DNA of 64,000 nucleotides from Axinella damicornis (lineage: Eukaryota; Porifera; Demospongiae; Axinellida; Axinellidae), in NCBI GenBank assembly GCA_963931865.1, contig OZ007506.1, positions 21,546,372-21,610,371 of the forward strand. The letters run 5' to 3'. The translations under genes and the position numbers were made by a program. How positions within the stretch are numbered: the stretch's first letter is position 1; every line of letters begins with the position of its first letter. Below, piece after piece: positions 12,663 through 26,100 of the stretch. The notes beneath the pieces were generated by a model. It did not search any database. It saw only the letters and a list, made by a program, of their open reading frames with translations, and was not told where the DNA came from.

Positions 12663-13191
12663 GGCTTCGAAGCCTTACCAAACTGTACGATATACTTCAA
12701 CAGATAGTATTCCCTTCACACAAGCTGCACACAGTTTGAGCTGCTCTTTGCCTGCTTCCACGGAACCAGTGCAGTAGGCCTACAGGACTAACAAGAATCC
12801 TTGGTGATCTTTGATGCACTCCCCACACAACGTTTAAGATGATCAACGGAAGAAGATAACTGCACTCGACAGAAGTTAGTCTGCATACGCTTCAATCCTC
12901 ATCGGACAGTGATCGAACAGTCAAAGTTTTCTGCTGACAGCTTATTCGCTTCACCGGAAGTAAATCTGTAACTGACGCCTCGTCCAGCGATCGGCGATTC
13001 TATCTCACAGCTACGATTCTTGTTCTCTTCAAGGGATCGTCGAACAAGCGAGGGGAACAACTAAAATAACCTACACTCTCAACCAAAGACTAGCTCGTTC
13101 AACCTTCCTCGCTCGTGCGTAGTAATCAAACTAAACTGCCGATGACGTCATTATAATCATCAAATTAAATACGGGATACCCGAGAACAAAA
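12663..13191. promoter_or_regulatory. Bidirectional FoxO/PARP upstream region with a CRE
   Basis: A 529-bp gap separates the FoxO ATG (12662, -) and the PARP ATG (13192, +). It contains a perfect TGACGTCA palindrome at 13143-13150, about 42 bp before the PARP start codon, typical of ATF/CREB binding. No TATA box is obvious. Part of the gap must be 5' UTR. Shared promoter use is inferred from geometry only. Confidence 0.55.
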
Positions 13192-16100
13192 ATGTCGAGG
13201 AGGTCTCAACGAAAAAGGGGTGAGACTTTAAAGTTTGCAAACTTGTGTGCTATACTATTGGAATCCATAGCATAAATAGATTGTCTCTTGTACCTGTACG
13301 GTACCCCCTTTGTTTACTTCCTGATTTGGTGTACTGACACAGGAAACGATTGGTCTTCACAGCTATTATTGCTAATTAGCAGTTATGCACATAAACGATC
13401 GTCAATTAGGAGTCTGTTAATAAATCGTCACCAAGAGAGTTTGTTCATGACTTTGGAGTGACGTCTGTTGCAAAATGTATCGCTTGTTTGTTCTTCGTGC
13501 AATTTGCACTGGAACCATTACATCACTATGACATCACACCCAACCTGAATTGACCAGTGGGAAAGGGTTGTACGCAAGGTAATTCATTGAACGTACTCCC
13601 CTAACAGGTACCACGGGTACAGCTGCCTCGGGAGCAGCAGACCCAAAGCACGTGAAAGCACCACCTGGTGTGGTGTGGGAGTGGGAGGGTGACGGAGGGA
13701 AGTGGAACAAGTACGCCCCTGAACACTCCCAGGATGTGACAGATGCTCTCACTCGAGGGGATAACGATGTGACACTTAAAGTGTCTTCCAGCATTCAAAT
13801 GAAAGTGCGTTTTTCCGCCATGACGCAGATGAACGTGTCCACCGGTTGGCAGCGTGACATAAGATGCTCGCCCACAGGAGCTACAAAGGGCAAGGGGGGC
13901 ATATGGGAGTGGCAGGATGAAAATGGTACATGGAATGGGTACTCCTCCCCGACACAGAGATTGCTAGAGGCTTGCCGCTTATGTGGAGCAGATAAGACCA
14001 GCATTGAGGTGGCGGGGAGGCAGTATACCGTGGACCTGAAGGCCATGCAACAGGTGAACGAGGAGACAGGAGTGACCAGAAACGTGCAGCGTGTGGACGA
14101 ATCTTCATCTCCTGGTGGGTGAGATCAGGTGTTCCTCTACAAGTGTGTGATGTTGATTCCATTCCTCTAGTGTAAGTACAACTTGACCTGCTCTGCCGTG
14201 GCCGGCAGCCTCAATCACATGGCCATTCCCACTTGTCAATGCTGTCCAGAATTGCTATCACTGCGCATTGGTTTGACAGCTATGTAGGATTATACGAGCA
14301 TATGTTATATTCAGACGGTCATATTGCAACTCCACAATTCCGACTCCATACAGATGTCATACTGACCAACTCCCTCTGAAATCGCTTGTATGAATACACT
14401 CCCCAGCCCCACCGTCACCCTGCTCACACCCACCCACCCACACCTCCCCAGCCCCACCGTCACCCTGCTCACACCCACCCATCCACACCTCCCCAGCCCC
14501 ACCGTCACCCTGCTCCACCCACCCACCCACACCTCCCCAGCCCCACCATCACCACCCACCCACCCACACCTCCCCAGCCCTACCCTCACCCTGCTCACAC
14601 CCACCCACCCACATTTCCCCAGCCCCACCATCACCCTACTCACACCCACACACCCTATTCACACCCACCCACCCACTCACACCCACCCACCCACTCACAC
14701 CCACCCACCCACCCACACCCACCCACCCACCCACACCTCTACATGCAGTCTGGCAATGGCAGGATGAACATGGAGTCTGGCGAGACTATGACTCCGCCCT
14801 CTGTCATAAACTAGAGGCTGCCCACAATGAAAGTGGAGGAGGAGGGACTGTCAGCTTCACCGCTGCAGGGAGGAGCTACACAGTCGACGTTGGCAAGATG
14901 GAGCAGACGAATACAGCAACTGGAGTCGGACGGAAGGTGGCACGTAGGGGACCTGCAGTTCCCCCAGGTATGGTGGCTAGACGCAAGGTCTCACTCCCAT
15001 TCTTCTTTGTTCACACTCCATTCATTCCCATCCTTCATGCCTCATTCTGGTAGTGTGGAAATCGGTCCCAAGCTCCCCCTCACCATGCATGTAACACTCT
15101 TGCAGTAGATAAGGTGCCATTAACCTTCTGAGAGATACAACTGAACCTTGTACCACAAGATGTGATTAGCTTGTCACAGGCATATAGTCAGGTTTCACAT
15201 TAGTGAGTCAATTGACAGTTGATACCAATGGTTCCCCAGCAACTGCAGGCTCCTCGGCTGGGGGAGAGACCTCATCTGCCACCACACCCACCGCCTCCGT
15301 CCCCTCCCCCGCCACCACCAGGGTCAGCAAGGGAGAGGAGGCTGTCGATGGTGAGCTGCTCTCTTGCACCAAGAGACACCCACACAACCTCGTGTCAGTA
15401 GTGCATGAAAATACATTCATGTGTGCTACCTTCAGTTGCCATCCCTCTGCTGAGGAACGTCAGTGGCTTAGCAGTGAGAGCATCTTACATGTGTGCTACC
15501 CCTCTGCTGAGGAACGTCAGTGGCTTAGCAGTGAGAGCGTCTTGCATGTGTTCAAAATGTCTTGGATTTGAATCCCTGGATTTTTCCCCTGGAATTATTT
15601 TTCACTCTCTCAGCATCCACTTCATGAGCATATACTGTTGTGTGTAGTGAATAAACATAGTCCCATTCCCAGGCCATTCTCAAGGAGAAGGTTGGCCTCG
15701 GAATGTGATTGGAGACACACAAGACTATGTGGGACTATCTCAAGCCTGCAGCATTGCACAAAAGCCACAATGTAATTGGCTGCCCTGAGGTTGGAGTTGG
15801 GTGGCCTATTTGATTTCAGAACTGTATTCACTGCATAGTTTGCTGCTTTACACTTAGCTATGAGGGAGATAGTGTTTCGCTGATTGGTGGAGCATGGGTG
15901 GGTCCCATGCCCTTGTAGTATCATCCTCTGTGCATTAGAGGGAACAGTAAGTAGATAGCATTTAGTGAATGGGGGCACAAATGCTCAATAAATTCTGGTT
16001 GCCAACTGGAATGCTCCCCTCTTTCAGCGGATTTTGGTCTTGTCTGGCTCTTATCCACCAAACCTTTTTCATTTCTATATTATGGGTGTACGAAGCCTGC

Positions 16101-16286
16101 CCAAACAGCTAGTAGACACTTCCCAGGAGGGCTTCAAACACTACCCAGGATTCTCCCCCCCCCCCCCCCCCCCAAGAATCGTCTCCAGCTCTAAAATTGT
16201 CCCAAGTCTCGGCTATGCCCCCCAACTCATAATCGGGTATGATCCCTGCCACCCGAGTGCTGTTATCTGTTGCCAATGTACCAACA

Positions 16287-16330
<44 letters not shown>

Positions 16331-16355
16331 ACACACACACACGTACACACACACA

Positions 16356-16398
<43 letters not shown>

Positions 16399-16503
16399 AC
16401 ACACACACACGTACACACACACACGTACACACACACACGTACACACACACACACACACACGTACACACACACACACACACACGTACACACACACACACAC
16501 ACA

Positions 16504-16534
<31 letters not shown>

Positions 16535-18367
16535 TGTCAATTTCCATAGTAACACACGTGCTGTTCATTGGCGTAGCAACACCACACACACACACACACT
16601 GTTCACACAATGAGTCTCCTACTAACTGAGGCATTGGTTGTCCACTGCATAATGCACTGTGTATACATTAGGTGTGAATAACGGTCACTGGCTTGTAGGG
16701 CCAGCCTACCTCAGCAACAGCGCTGCCACGTCAGTGCTGAACCCATGCCGTTTGCGTATCAGTGCCAATCCTGCTTGTGTCGTGGGCCTTGCTCACATGC
16801 TTAATATTAGCATGCGTCAGAGCTGAGCCAACTCATTTCATATGGAGTTAGTGTATCAGAGCTGCGGACTACTGGTTTCATGTGGTGTTAGTGTATCAGA
16901 GCTGCAGACTGCTGGTGTTAGTGTATCAGAGCTGCAGACTACTCGTTTCATGTGGTGTTAGTATATCAGAGCTGCAGACTACTCGTTTCATGTGGTGTTA
17001 GTATATCAGAGCTGCAGACTACTCGTTTCATGTGGTGTTAGTGTATCAGAGCTGCAGACTGCTGGTTTTATGTGGTGTTAGTGTATCAGAGCTCCAGACT
17101 ACTGGTTTCATGTGGTGTTAGTGTATCAGAGCTGCAGACTACTGGTTTCATGTGGTGTTAGTGTATCAGAGCTGCAGACTACTCGTTTCATGTGGTGTTA
17201 GTGTATCAGAGCTGCAGACTACTCGTTTCATGTGGTGTTAGTGTATCAGAGCTGCAGACTACTGGTTTCATGTGGTGTTAGTGTATCAGAGCTGCAGACT
17301 ACTCGTTTCATGTGGTGTTAGTGTATCAGAGCTGCAGACTACTGGTTTCATGTGGTGTTAGTGTATCAGAGCTGCAGACTACTCGTTTCATGTGGTGTTA
17401 GTGTATCAGAGCTGCAGACTACTCGTTTCATGTGGTGTTAGTGTATCAGAGCTGCAGACTACTCGTTTCATGTGGTGTTAGTGTATCAGAGCTGCAGACT
17501 ACTCGTTTCATGTGGTGTTAGTGTATCAGAGCTGCGGACTACTGGTTTCATGTGGTGTTAGTGTATCAGAGCTCCAGACTACTGGTTTCATGTGGTGTTA
17601 GTGTATCAGAGCTGCAGACTACTCGTTTCATGTGGTGTTAGTGTATCAGAGCTCCAGACTACTGGTTTCATGTGGTGTTAGTGTATCAGAGCTTCAGACT
17701 ACTCGTTTCATGTGGTGTTAGTGTATCAGAGCTGCAGACTACTTGTTTCATGTGGAGTTAGTGTATCAGAGCTGCGGACTGCTGGTTTCATGTGGTGTTA
17801 GTGTATCAGAGCTGCAGACTACTGGTTTCATGTGGTGTTAGTGTATCAGAGCTGCGGACTGCTCACATGTGGCACTGTCAGTCATGTTCACGTTTGTGTG
17901 TCTCCTGTCTCTCCCACAGGACAAGTGATTCGGACGTTTCAGGGAAAGGTCCCAGTGGATTACGCCTGCACTCACAAGATAGGCAAGGTCTGCTTAACTG
18001 AATCGTGGATGAATGACAGTCGCTTGCAATACAATTGATCAATGTCTGGCAATCTCAGTGTGTAATACCCGTCAAGCTTGGGGTGGTCACTCCAGGTAGC
18101 TCCGTACTTTGAGCTGCAACCGGCTGGGGTCACAATATGGCAGATATAGCTGTGGCGTGCTGTGTACTACACAGTGTCTCACAGTCACGGTAGATTTTTG
18201 TGGAAGTCACAGGGTCGCCAGCAGTTTAGCAGCTTCCAGCTCTAGGAATGATGTTTATTGGAGCGACCACTCCTTGCACTCCCTCCTGCACCCCTGCACC
18301 CTCCTCCTACACTCCTGCACCCCTGCATCCCCCCTCCTACACTCCTGCACCCCTCCTACACTCCTGC

Positions 18368-18404
<37 letters not shown>

Positions 18405-21400
18405 ACCCCACCCCACTGTCTGAAATATGTTGACCATGCTGTCATCAGCAATTGCAAATTGTGGGAACAAAGAATTGAAGAGTGCCTGACAACTGCCTGA
18501 TCATTATACTATGGAGTAGTACACTCACCGTCTCCATAGTATGCTAGTAATGTTGGAATGCCCCTGTAATGCACTCAATTGGGGAGCTTTTATGTGTTGT
18601 GTGTGCACTGATTTCCACAAGACAGCCCCTAAGGACATAATTATTAGCTTCAGTAAACCACAAGAATTTGGCTCTCACAAGAGGTTGTGGACATTAACCT
18701 GATTACAAGACCTGAGCTTTGTCTTTGCATGCGTACTTCTGCCAGGAGCCCTACACTGTTGTCACACGCACCGAAGCTCCCACTCAGGGTGCACTTCCCC
18801 TCTAAATATCTTCTCTGCATGTCTGCTCCCTCTGTGAATCACTCTCACTATGCAGTGTATCACAATGGTTCGCTGTCCCCACGTTAAGGATGGGTGGAAG
18901 TGGAAGGTGGACCACTAATTTAAATTCTTTGAAAAGTGCTGCTTGTACTATGATGTAATTGAGTAGGTTGTATATCCCTAGTATATCTCCTCTGCATATC
19001 TCTTCCATATACCTTCTCTGTATACCTCTGCATAACTCTGTAAATCACTGTGCTACACAGGCGCATGTGTACTGTGAGGGTGGACAGTTCTGGGATGCCA
19101 CTCTGAACCAGGTGAACCATTGACCCTTGTCTGCACTCCCACCCTCTCTACATGACACATACACCCACCTGCCTAAACCACCCCCTCCTACTTTCCACTG
19201 GACATTTGTTTCACCTCCCCACCTCCACCCCCACACGCCCCACCTTCACACACCCTCACACACTTGCAGACAAATCTGCGGAACAACAACAACAAGTTTT
19301 ACATTCTGCAGCTGCTGGAAGACTCCTCACCTCACAGCTACAGCACGTGGTTCAGATGGGGCAGGGGTCAGTCTGTACATTAACAATGTGACTGTGATTG
19401 GAATGAGGCTGTATTGGAATGAGCCGGTATTGGAATGAGGCTGTGTCAGTATTGGAATGAGGCCGTGTCCAGTATTGGAATGAGGCCGTGTCCAGTATTG
19501 GAATGAGGCTGTGTCAGTATTGGAATGAGGTCATGTCAGTATTGAGATTAGTAGCAGTAGTGGAATGAATCTCAAAAGGTACGGCATCCTAACCTTGAAG
19601 TCAGGCTGGATCACACCGTGGTTCTCCTCTCCCTGCAGTTGGTAAAACTGGTCAGCACATGTTGCAGGAGTGTGGGACAGACCTCGACCAAGCCAAGCAA
19701 CACTTCACCAGAAAGTATGTTCCATTAATGTCCTCACAACCTTGTCTTGCAATTGGGTGGGTATTTCACAGCACCAGTGATCACAAAGAAACCACCTCTT
19801 CTCGTCGTAGGTTTTATGACAAGACACTGAACCAGTGGGAGGATCGGGAGTCGTTTGTCAAACATCCGGGAAAGTATGATCTCCTGTTGATGGACTACGA
19901 GGCCAAGGTATGGCTTTAGGCACAAGCACATCCATAACTAGTAGACTCTACCATCTCTGGTGCGCCCTGTGACCCGTTTAAGTGGTTGTGGTCAGGTCTA
20001 AAAGATGTCTGCAGTTATACTGAATTGTCATGTGCTCCTTATGGAGATCATGTGACATAGTCATGTGATCCTTATGCATAATAATAATACACTCTTGTTG
20101 CTAATACTCCACTGACCAATGGTAGAGTTATCCCTTTGTGGGGAACATGTTTCAGAAGGGGAATGAGGCCTCCTTTGATTAAGCCTTTGTGGGAAATATC
20201 TCAAATCAAAGCCTCCGTTTGAACTGTGTGAAAGTACATGGAAGCAACCTAAATGTGGTTTGGCTAAGGCTTCCGACCCTTTTCCCAAGTGTATAGAAGC
20301 CACTCTGTGCTTGCTAACTCAGCAAACTCTCCATTAACGTGCTTGGGTATTCTGGGGCTGCTCCCTTAGGGGAAATACATCCCTTGACTTGCCTGTGAAG
20401 CTAGCACCAGAGGAAGTAAGCAGCCCTCCATGAGAAAGCAGGTAGCCCTCCTTGATCCTCCAGAGGAAGTAGGCAACCCTCCCTGAGCACCTGCTGCCTT
20501 GTTTGGCAGTCATTGCTGAGATGCATGCTCCTGTTCTTCTCTTCCTGACTTTAGTCGCTTAGCAACCAATGTTTACCATTAGATTACTTGCCTATACAAA
20601 TACACTTCCTCTCCCACTCATCCTCCTCACCTCTTCTCTATCCTCCTCCCTCCTCTCCCTCTTCTTCCTCCTCCTCCTCCTCTCCCTTCCTCCTCCTCCT
20701 CCTCCTCTTCCCCTCACAGGACGAGCCGGACGTGGGAGAGGAGGAGGAGGAGGAGAGCTCAGAAGTGAAGCCGAAATCAAAAGCTCTCCCAGAGTCCAAA
20801 CTAGACAAGCGGGTGCAGGTACTGTTGCCATAGTAACTATACCATGCTATTCAGACAACCCTATTCAATGGAGCACCCTCAGAGTCAGATATGAGTACAG
20901 TACCATCCTGCAATCATGCTTTAATATACTGCTCAGAGCCAGTGGATTTCCTAACAGTAGCAGTTACAGTTGTGGTCTGATTCTGGTTATCCAGTAGATT
21001 CCAGTAGTCTCCAGTAATCTCCAGTAGATTCCAGTAATCTCCAGTAATCTGCAGTAGATTCCAGTAATCTCCAGTAATCTGCAGTAGATTCCAGTAATCT
21101 CCAGTAATCTGCAGTAGATTCCAGTAATCTCCAGTAGATTCCAGTATTTCTTCAGTGGACAGTCTGCCACTCGACTTGTCACTTGTTCTGGTAGTATTGT
21201 GACAATAGTACATTGACGTCCATAATGCAGTCTGAATCTCAATAGTACGTTATGCACTGCACTACAGGGTTTATCGCACAAGTGGGGGGTGGGTCAGTGG
21301 GGGGTGGGTCACACAAGTGGGGGGTGGGTCGTGAGGCATGAGGCAAAGCTGATCGTCCTCAAGACCTCACCCTGAGTGCAATAAATTCCATAGTATTGGC

Positions 21401-23070
21401 AGTACATTTATTGAAATGTACATTACTATAGTTATGGGGGGATATAGCACACTGTGCACATTACCACACATCAACACTTTCATTTATATGGCTTCAGTGG
21501 TAAACCTGAAAAGTACTATATACTGTTATGTTAAAGTAGTCTCACTCCAAGGCCCCTCCCTTGTATACTGGACACTGTGTATGCAACAAAGGCTGGGGCG
21601 GGGCCTGGGAGTGAGGCCGGTGGTACAGCCTGACTGACTGTTCGGTGTCCAGTATAGGTAGCTGGTCAGCCACAGCTATGCTAATTAAACAGTCCCCTCA
21701 CACTTACTGCCTGACCTTATTAGGTCATTTCTGGCACCCTCACTCCTAATTATCACTAAGTAAACTTTCTCAGGAATTGGTTGCTAGGTAACTGAAAGCT
21801 AGGATTGCCCTGTCTACTCAGCAAATATTGCTGATATTCATTAATCAACCCTGGTTGGCCTAAGGAGCCCTTCCCAGGCTCCACACAATTAAGTGCCCTG
21901 CAGCCTATGTAGATTAACTGCACCCACACATTAATAAGCTTTCAATAGTCACTGCTCTCGGCCAATGACTGCCTGTAAAGACCAGAAAAATAACTTCATT
22001 GCTGGAAATGGAGGCCTTGTATCCTAAGCCAAGGAGGACAGAACTGTGCCAACCAAGCCCTTCCCTGGTTCTGTTTATATGGAGATCAGTTTTCATGTAT
22101 CAAGGTTTTAGTGAATGCTTGAAAGATTTTTAATTAATTTATCAGTGAAAGGGTTAAAAACAAGACACCTAGTAGATCTTAAGCCGTGTGTAAGTGCTTA
22201 ATTGAGAGGCGTTAATGCCGTACGTATCTCTCAACTACTTTTCAGAGTTGAAAGGGTAAGGAAATGTATACGCACCTGTACTACACATAGATGGACTGAG
22301 TAACAAGTCGTCAGCATGCAAACTTGTGTCCCTCTCCCCCACCCCTCATTCCTTCCCCCTCCTCCACTGCACTCCTCATCCCCTCCCCCCTCCACCCCAC
22401 CATCATTCCTTCCCCCTCCTCCCAACCCCTCCACTCCGCCCGTCATCCCCTCCCCCCGTCCACTTGTCCCCCCTTCCACCGCAGGCACTCATAGAGTTGA
22501 TCTGCAACGTACAAGCAATGGAGGATGCAGTTGTTGAGATGAAGTACGACACCAAGAAGGCCCCTCTAGGTGAGCTTGTCTTCTTGCATGCTTTGAGATA
22601 CAGACGACAGCCAATGTTCCGAGGAGTAGCCTGTGGCTGGTAAGGTCTTCTTGCATGCTTTGAGATACAGACGACAGCCAATGTTCCAAGGAGTAGCCTG
22701 TGGCTGGTAAGGTCTTCTTGCACGCTTTGAGATACAGACGACAGCCAATGTTCCGAGGAGTGCCATTGTACTGCAGCAGACTACTCATACACTCGCTCTG
22801 TGCAGGTCATTAATTTCAAATGACCCCTGAAATTGTTAATCTAAGAGCCTTCTGATTGAATGTCTCTCTGCATGGGCGTGGATCTCTGCAGTATCTCCAC
22901 CCAGTACTGAGATCTGATTGGTCACTTTGATCTGCGGTGAAGCAATTAGCAGCAAAGGGTTGTTTCTGTAGAATACTGCAAGCAGTCCACGCCCGTGGTG
23001 ACCAGTAGGTCAACACCCAACCGTGGTAACTTGTACACTGTTTGAACACACACCCACACAACACACACCC

Positions 23071-23117
<47 letters not shown>

Positions 23118-26100
23118 ACACACAGGCAAGCTGACAGTGGAACAGATTCGTTCGGGCTATGCAGCTCTCAAGAAGATCGAGGATTGCATCAACAGAAACC
23201 ACTTTGGGGACCAACTGGTGCATGCGTGCGACGAGTTCTACACTCGAATTCCTCACAACTTCGGGTGAGTGACAAAGCTACATGTAGGTTCGCCATAACT
23301 CATTCCACTCCCGGGAATGAGGCTGCAGGTGGTATAGCCTCGTTCCCATTCCACTCCCGGGAATGAGGCTGCAGGTGGTATAGCCTCGTTCCCATTCCAC
23401 TAACGGGAATGAGGCTGCAGGTGGTATAGCCTCGTTCCCATTCCACTCCCAGGAATGAGGCTGCAGGTGGTATAGCCTCGTTCCCATTCCACTCCCAGGA
23501 ATGAGGCTGCAGGTGGTATAGCCTCGTTCCCATTCCACTAACGGGAATGAGGCTGCAGGTGGTATAGCCTCGTTCCCATTCCACTCCCAGGAATGAGGCT
23601 GCAGGTGGTATAGCCTCGTTCCCATTCCACTCCCGGGAATGAGGCTGCAGGTGGTATAGCCTCGTTCCCATTCCACTCCCGGGAATGAAGGTACCAATGA
23701 TGTGATAACTTGCACGTTGTCCATTCCGCTGGTCACCCACTCATACCTAGCACATAGCACTCTTGTAGTCTTGGTACATCTACCAGGCAGGTGATCATCG
23801 TTGTCAAGCAGAACCTGATCGGGATCACTGACATAGACACCATAAGCTAATGGTCCATAGTGTATATTGATGCACCGATATGGAGCTTACGTACACCCTT
23901 GTACTGGGTCCGCACGCACTGTGTGTCACAGTACCAGTAGTACCCATAGCTAGAGACCAGTATCACTGCATGCTCCAACAACAAAAAGCGCCACAATCGA
24001 TATAATGATCTGGAATATTGATAACCAATCTGATACACAACTCTGTTCAATTTTCTACCTTCCACTACTTAAGGTAGCATTATACCTTTACCGTTAGGGT
24101 ACCTTGAACCATTGAGGCCCCGACGGTTAAAGGTACCCTAACGGTAAAGGAATAATGCTACCTTAATTGGTTACCAGTATAGATCTCAGTATCATAGCCG
24201 ATACCAGTATCATAGCCGATACCAGCATCATAGCCGATACCAGTATCATAGCCGATACCAGTATCATAGCCGATACCAGCATCATAGCCGATACCAGCAT
24301 CATAGCCGATACCAGTATCATAGCCGATACCAGCATCATAGCCGATACCAGCATCATAGCCGATACCAGTATCATAGCCGATACCAGCATCATAGCCGAT
24401 ACCAGCATCATAGCCGATACCAGTATCATAGCCGATACCAGCATCATAGCCGATACCAGTATCATAGCCGATACCAGTATCATAGCCGATACCAGTATCA
24501 TAGCCGATACCAGTATCATAGCCGATACCAGTATCATAGCCGATACCAGTATCATAGCCGATACCAGTATCATAGCCGATACCAGCATCATAGCCGATAC
24601 CAGTATCATAGCCGATACCAGCATCATAGCCGATATCCAATCGGTGCAGCCCTAGTTTGGAGCCGTGTATAGAGTGTATGTAGTCGTGCTGCAGCTCGGC
24701 CCCAGGTACTCTCCTCAGGAGAGAGCCTGGGACTGACGCTAGACCCAGCTCGGTCCCAGGCTCTCTCCTCAGGAGAGAGCCTGGGACTGACGCTAGACCC
24801 AGCTCGGTCCCAGGCTCTCTCCTCAGGAGAGAGCCTGGGACTGACGCTAGACCCAGCTCGGCCTCAGGTTCTCTCCTCAGGAGAGAGCCTGGGACTGACG
24901 CTAGACCCAGCTCGGCCTCAGGTTCTCTCCTCAGGAGAGAGCCTGGGACTGACGCTAGACCCAGCTCGGCCTCAGGTTCTCTCCTCAGGAGAGAGCCTGG
25001 GACTGACGCTAGACCCAGCTCGGCCTCAGGTTCTCTCCTCAGGAGAGAGCCTGGGACCCAGCTCGGTCCCAGGTTCTCTCCTCAGGAGAGAGCCTGGGAC
25101 CCAGCTCGGTCCCAGGCTCTCTCCTCAGGAGAGAGCCTGGGACTTACGCTAGACCCAGCTCGGCCTCAGGTTCTCTCCTCAGGAGAGAGCCTGGGACTGA
25201 CGCTAGACCCAGCTCGGCCTCAGGTTCTCTCCTCAGGAGAGAGCCTGGGACTGACGCTAGACCCAGCTCGGCCTCAGGTACTCTCCTCAGGAGAGAGCCT
25301 GGGACTGTTGCTAGACCCAGCTCGGCCCCAGGCTCTCTCCTCAGGAGAGAGCCTGGGACTGACGCTAGACCCAGCTCGGCCTCAGGTACTCTCCTCAGGA
25401 GAGAGCCTGGGACTGTTGCTAGACCCAGCTCGGCCCCAGGCTCTCTCCTCAGGAGAGAGCCTGGGACTGTTGCTAGACCCAGCTCGGTCCCAGGCTCTCT
25501 CCTCAGGAGAGAGCCTGGGACTGACGCTAGACCCAGCTCGGCCTCAGGTACTCTCCTCAGGAGAGAGCCTGGGACTGTTGCTAGACCCAGCTCGGCCCCA
25601 GGCTCTCTCCTCAGGAGAGAGCCTGGGACTGTTGCTAGACCCAGCTCGGTCCCAGGCTCTCTCCTCAGGAGAGAGCCTGGGACTGACGCTAGACCCAGCT
25701 CGGCCCCAGGCTCTCTCCTCAGGAGAGAGCCTGGGACTGACGCTAGACCCAGCTCGGTCCCAGGCTCTCTCCTCAGGAGAGAGCCTGGGACTGACGCTAG
25801 ACCCAGCTCGGCCTCAGGTTCTCTCCTCAGGAGAGAGCCTGGGACTGACGCTAGACCCAGCTCGGCCTCAGGTTCTCTCCTCAGGAGAGAGCCTGGGACT
25901 GACGCTAGACCCAGCTCGGCCTCAGGTTCTCTCCTCAGGAGAGAGCCTGGGACCCAGCTCGGTCCCAGGTTCTCTCCTCAGGAGAGAGCCTGGGACCCAG
26001 CTCGGTCCCAGGCTCTCTCCTCAGGAGAGAGCCTGGGACTGACGCTAGACCCAGCTCGGCCTCAGGTTCTCTCCTCAGGAGAGAGCCTGGGACTGACGCT

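Noticed and set aside
16034..16634. Overlapping frames of Thr-His or Cys-Val repeats
   Set aside because: Translations of a (CA)n microsatellite.
24167..24655. Open frames of 154-162 codons on both strands
   Set aside because: They run through an 18-bp stop-free tandem repeat. The repeat period explains them, and they lack any domain.
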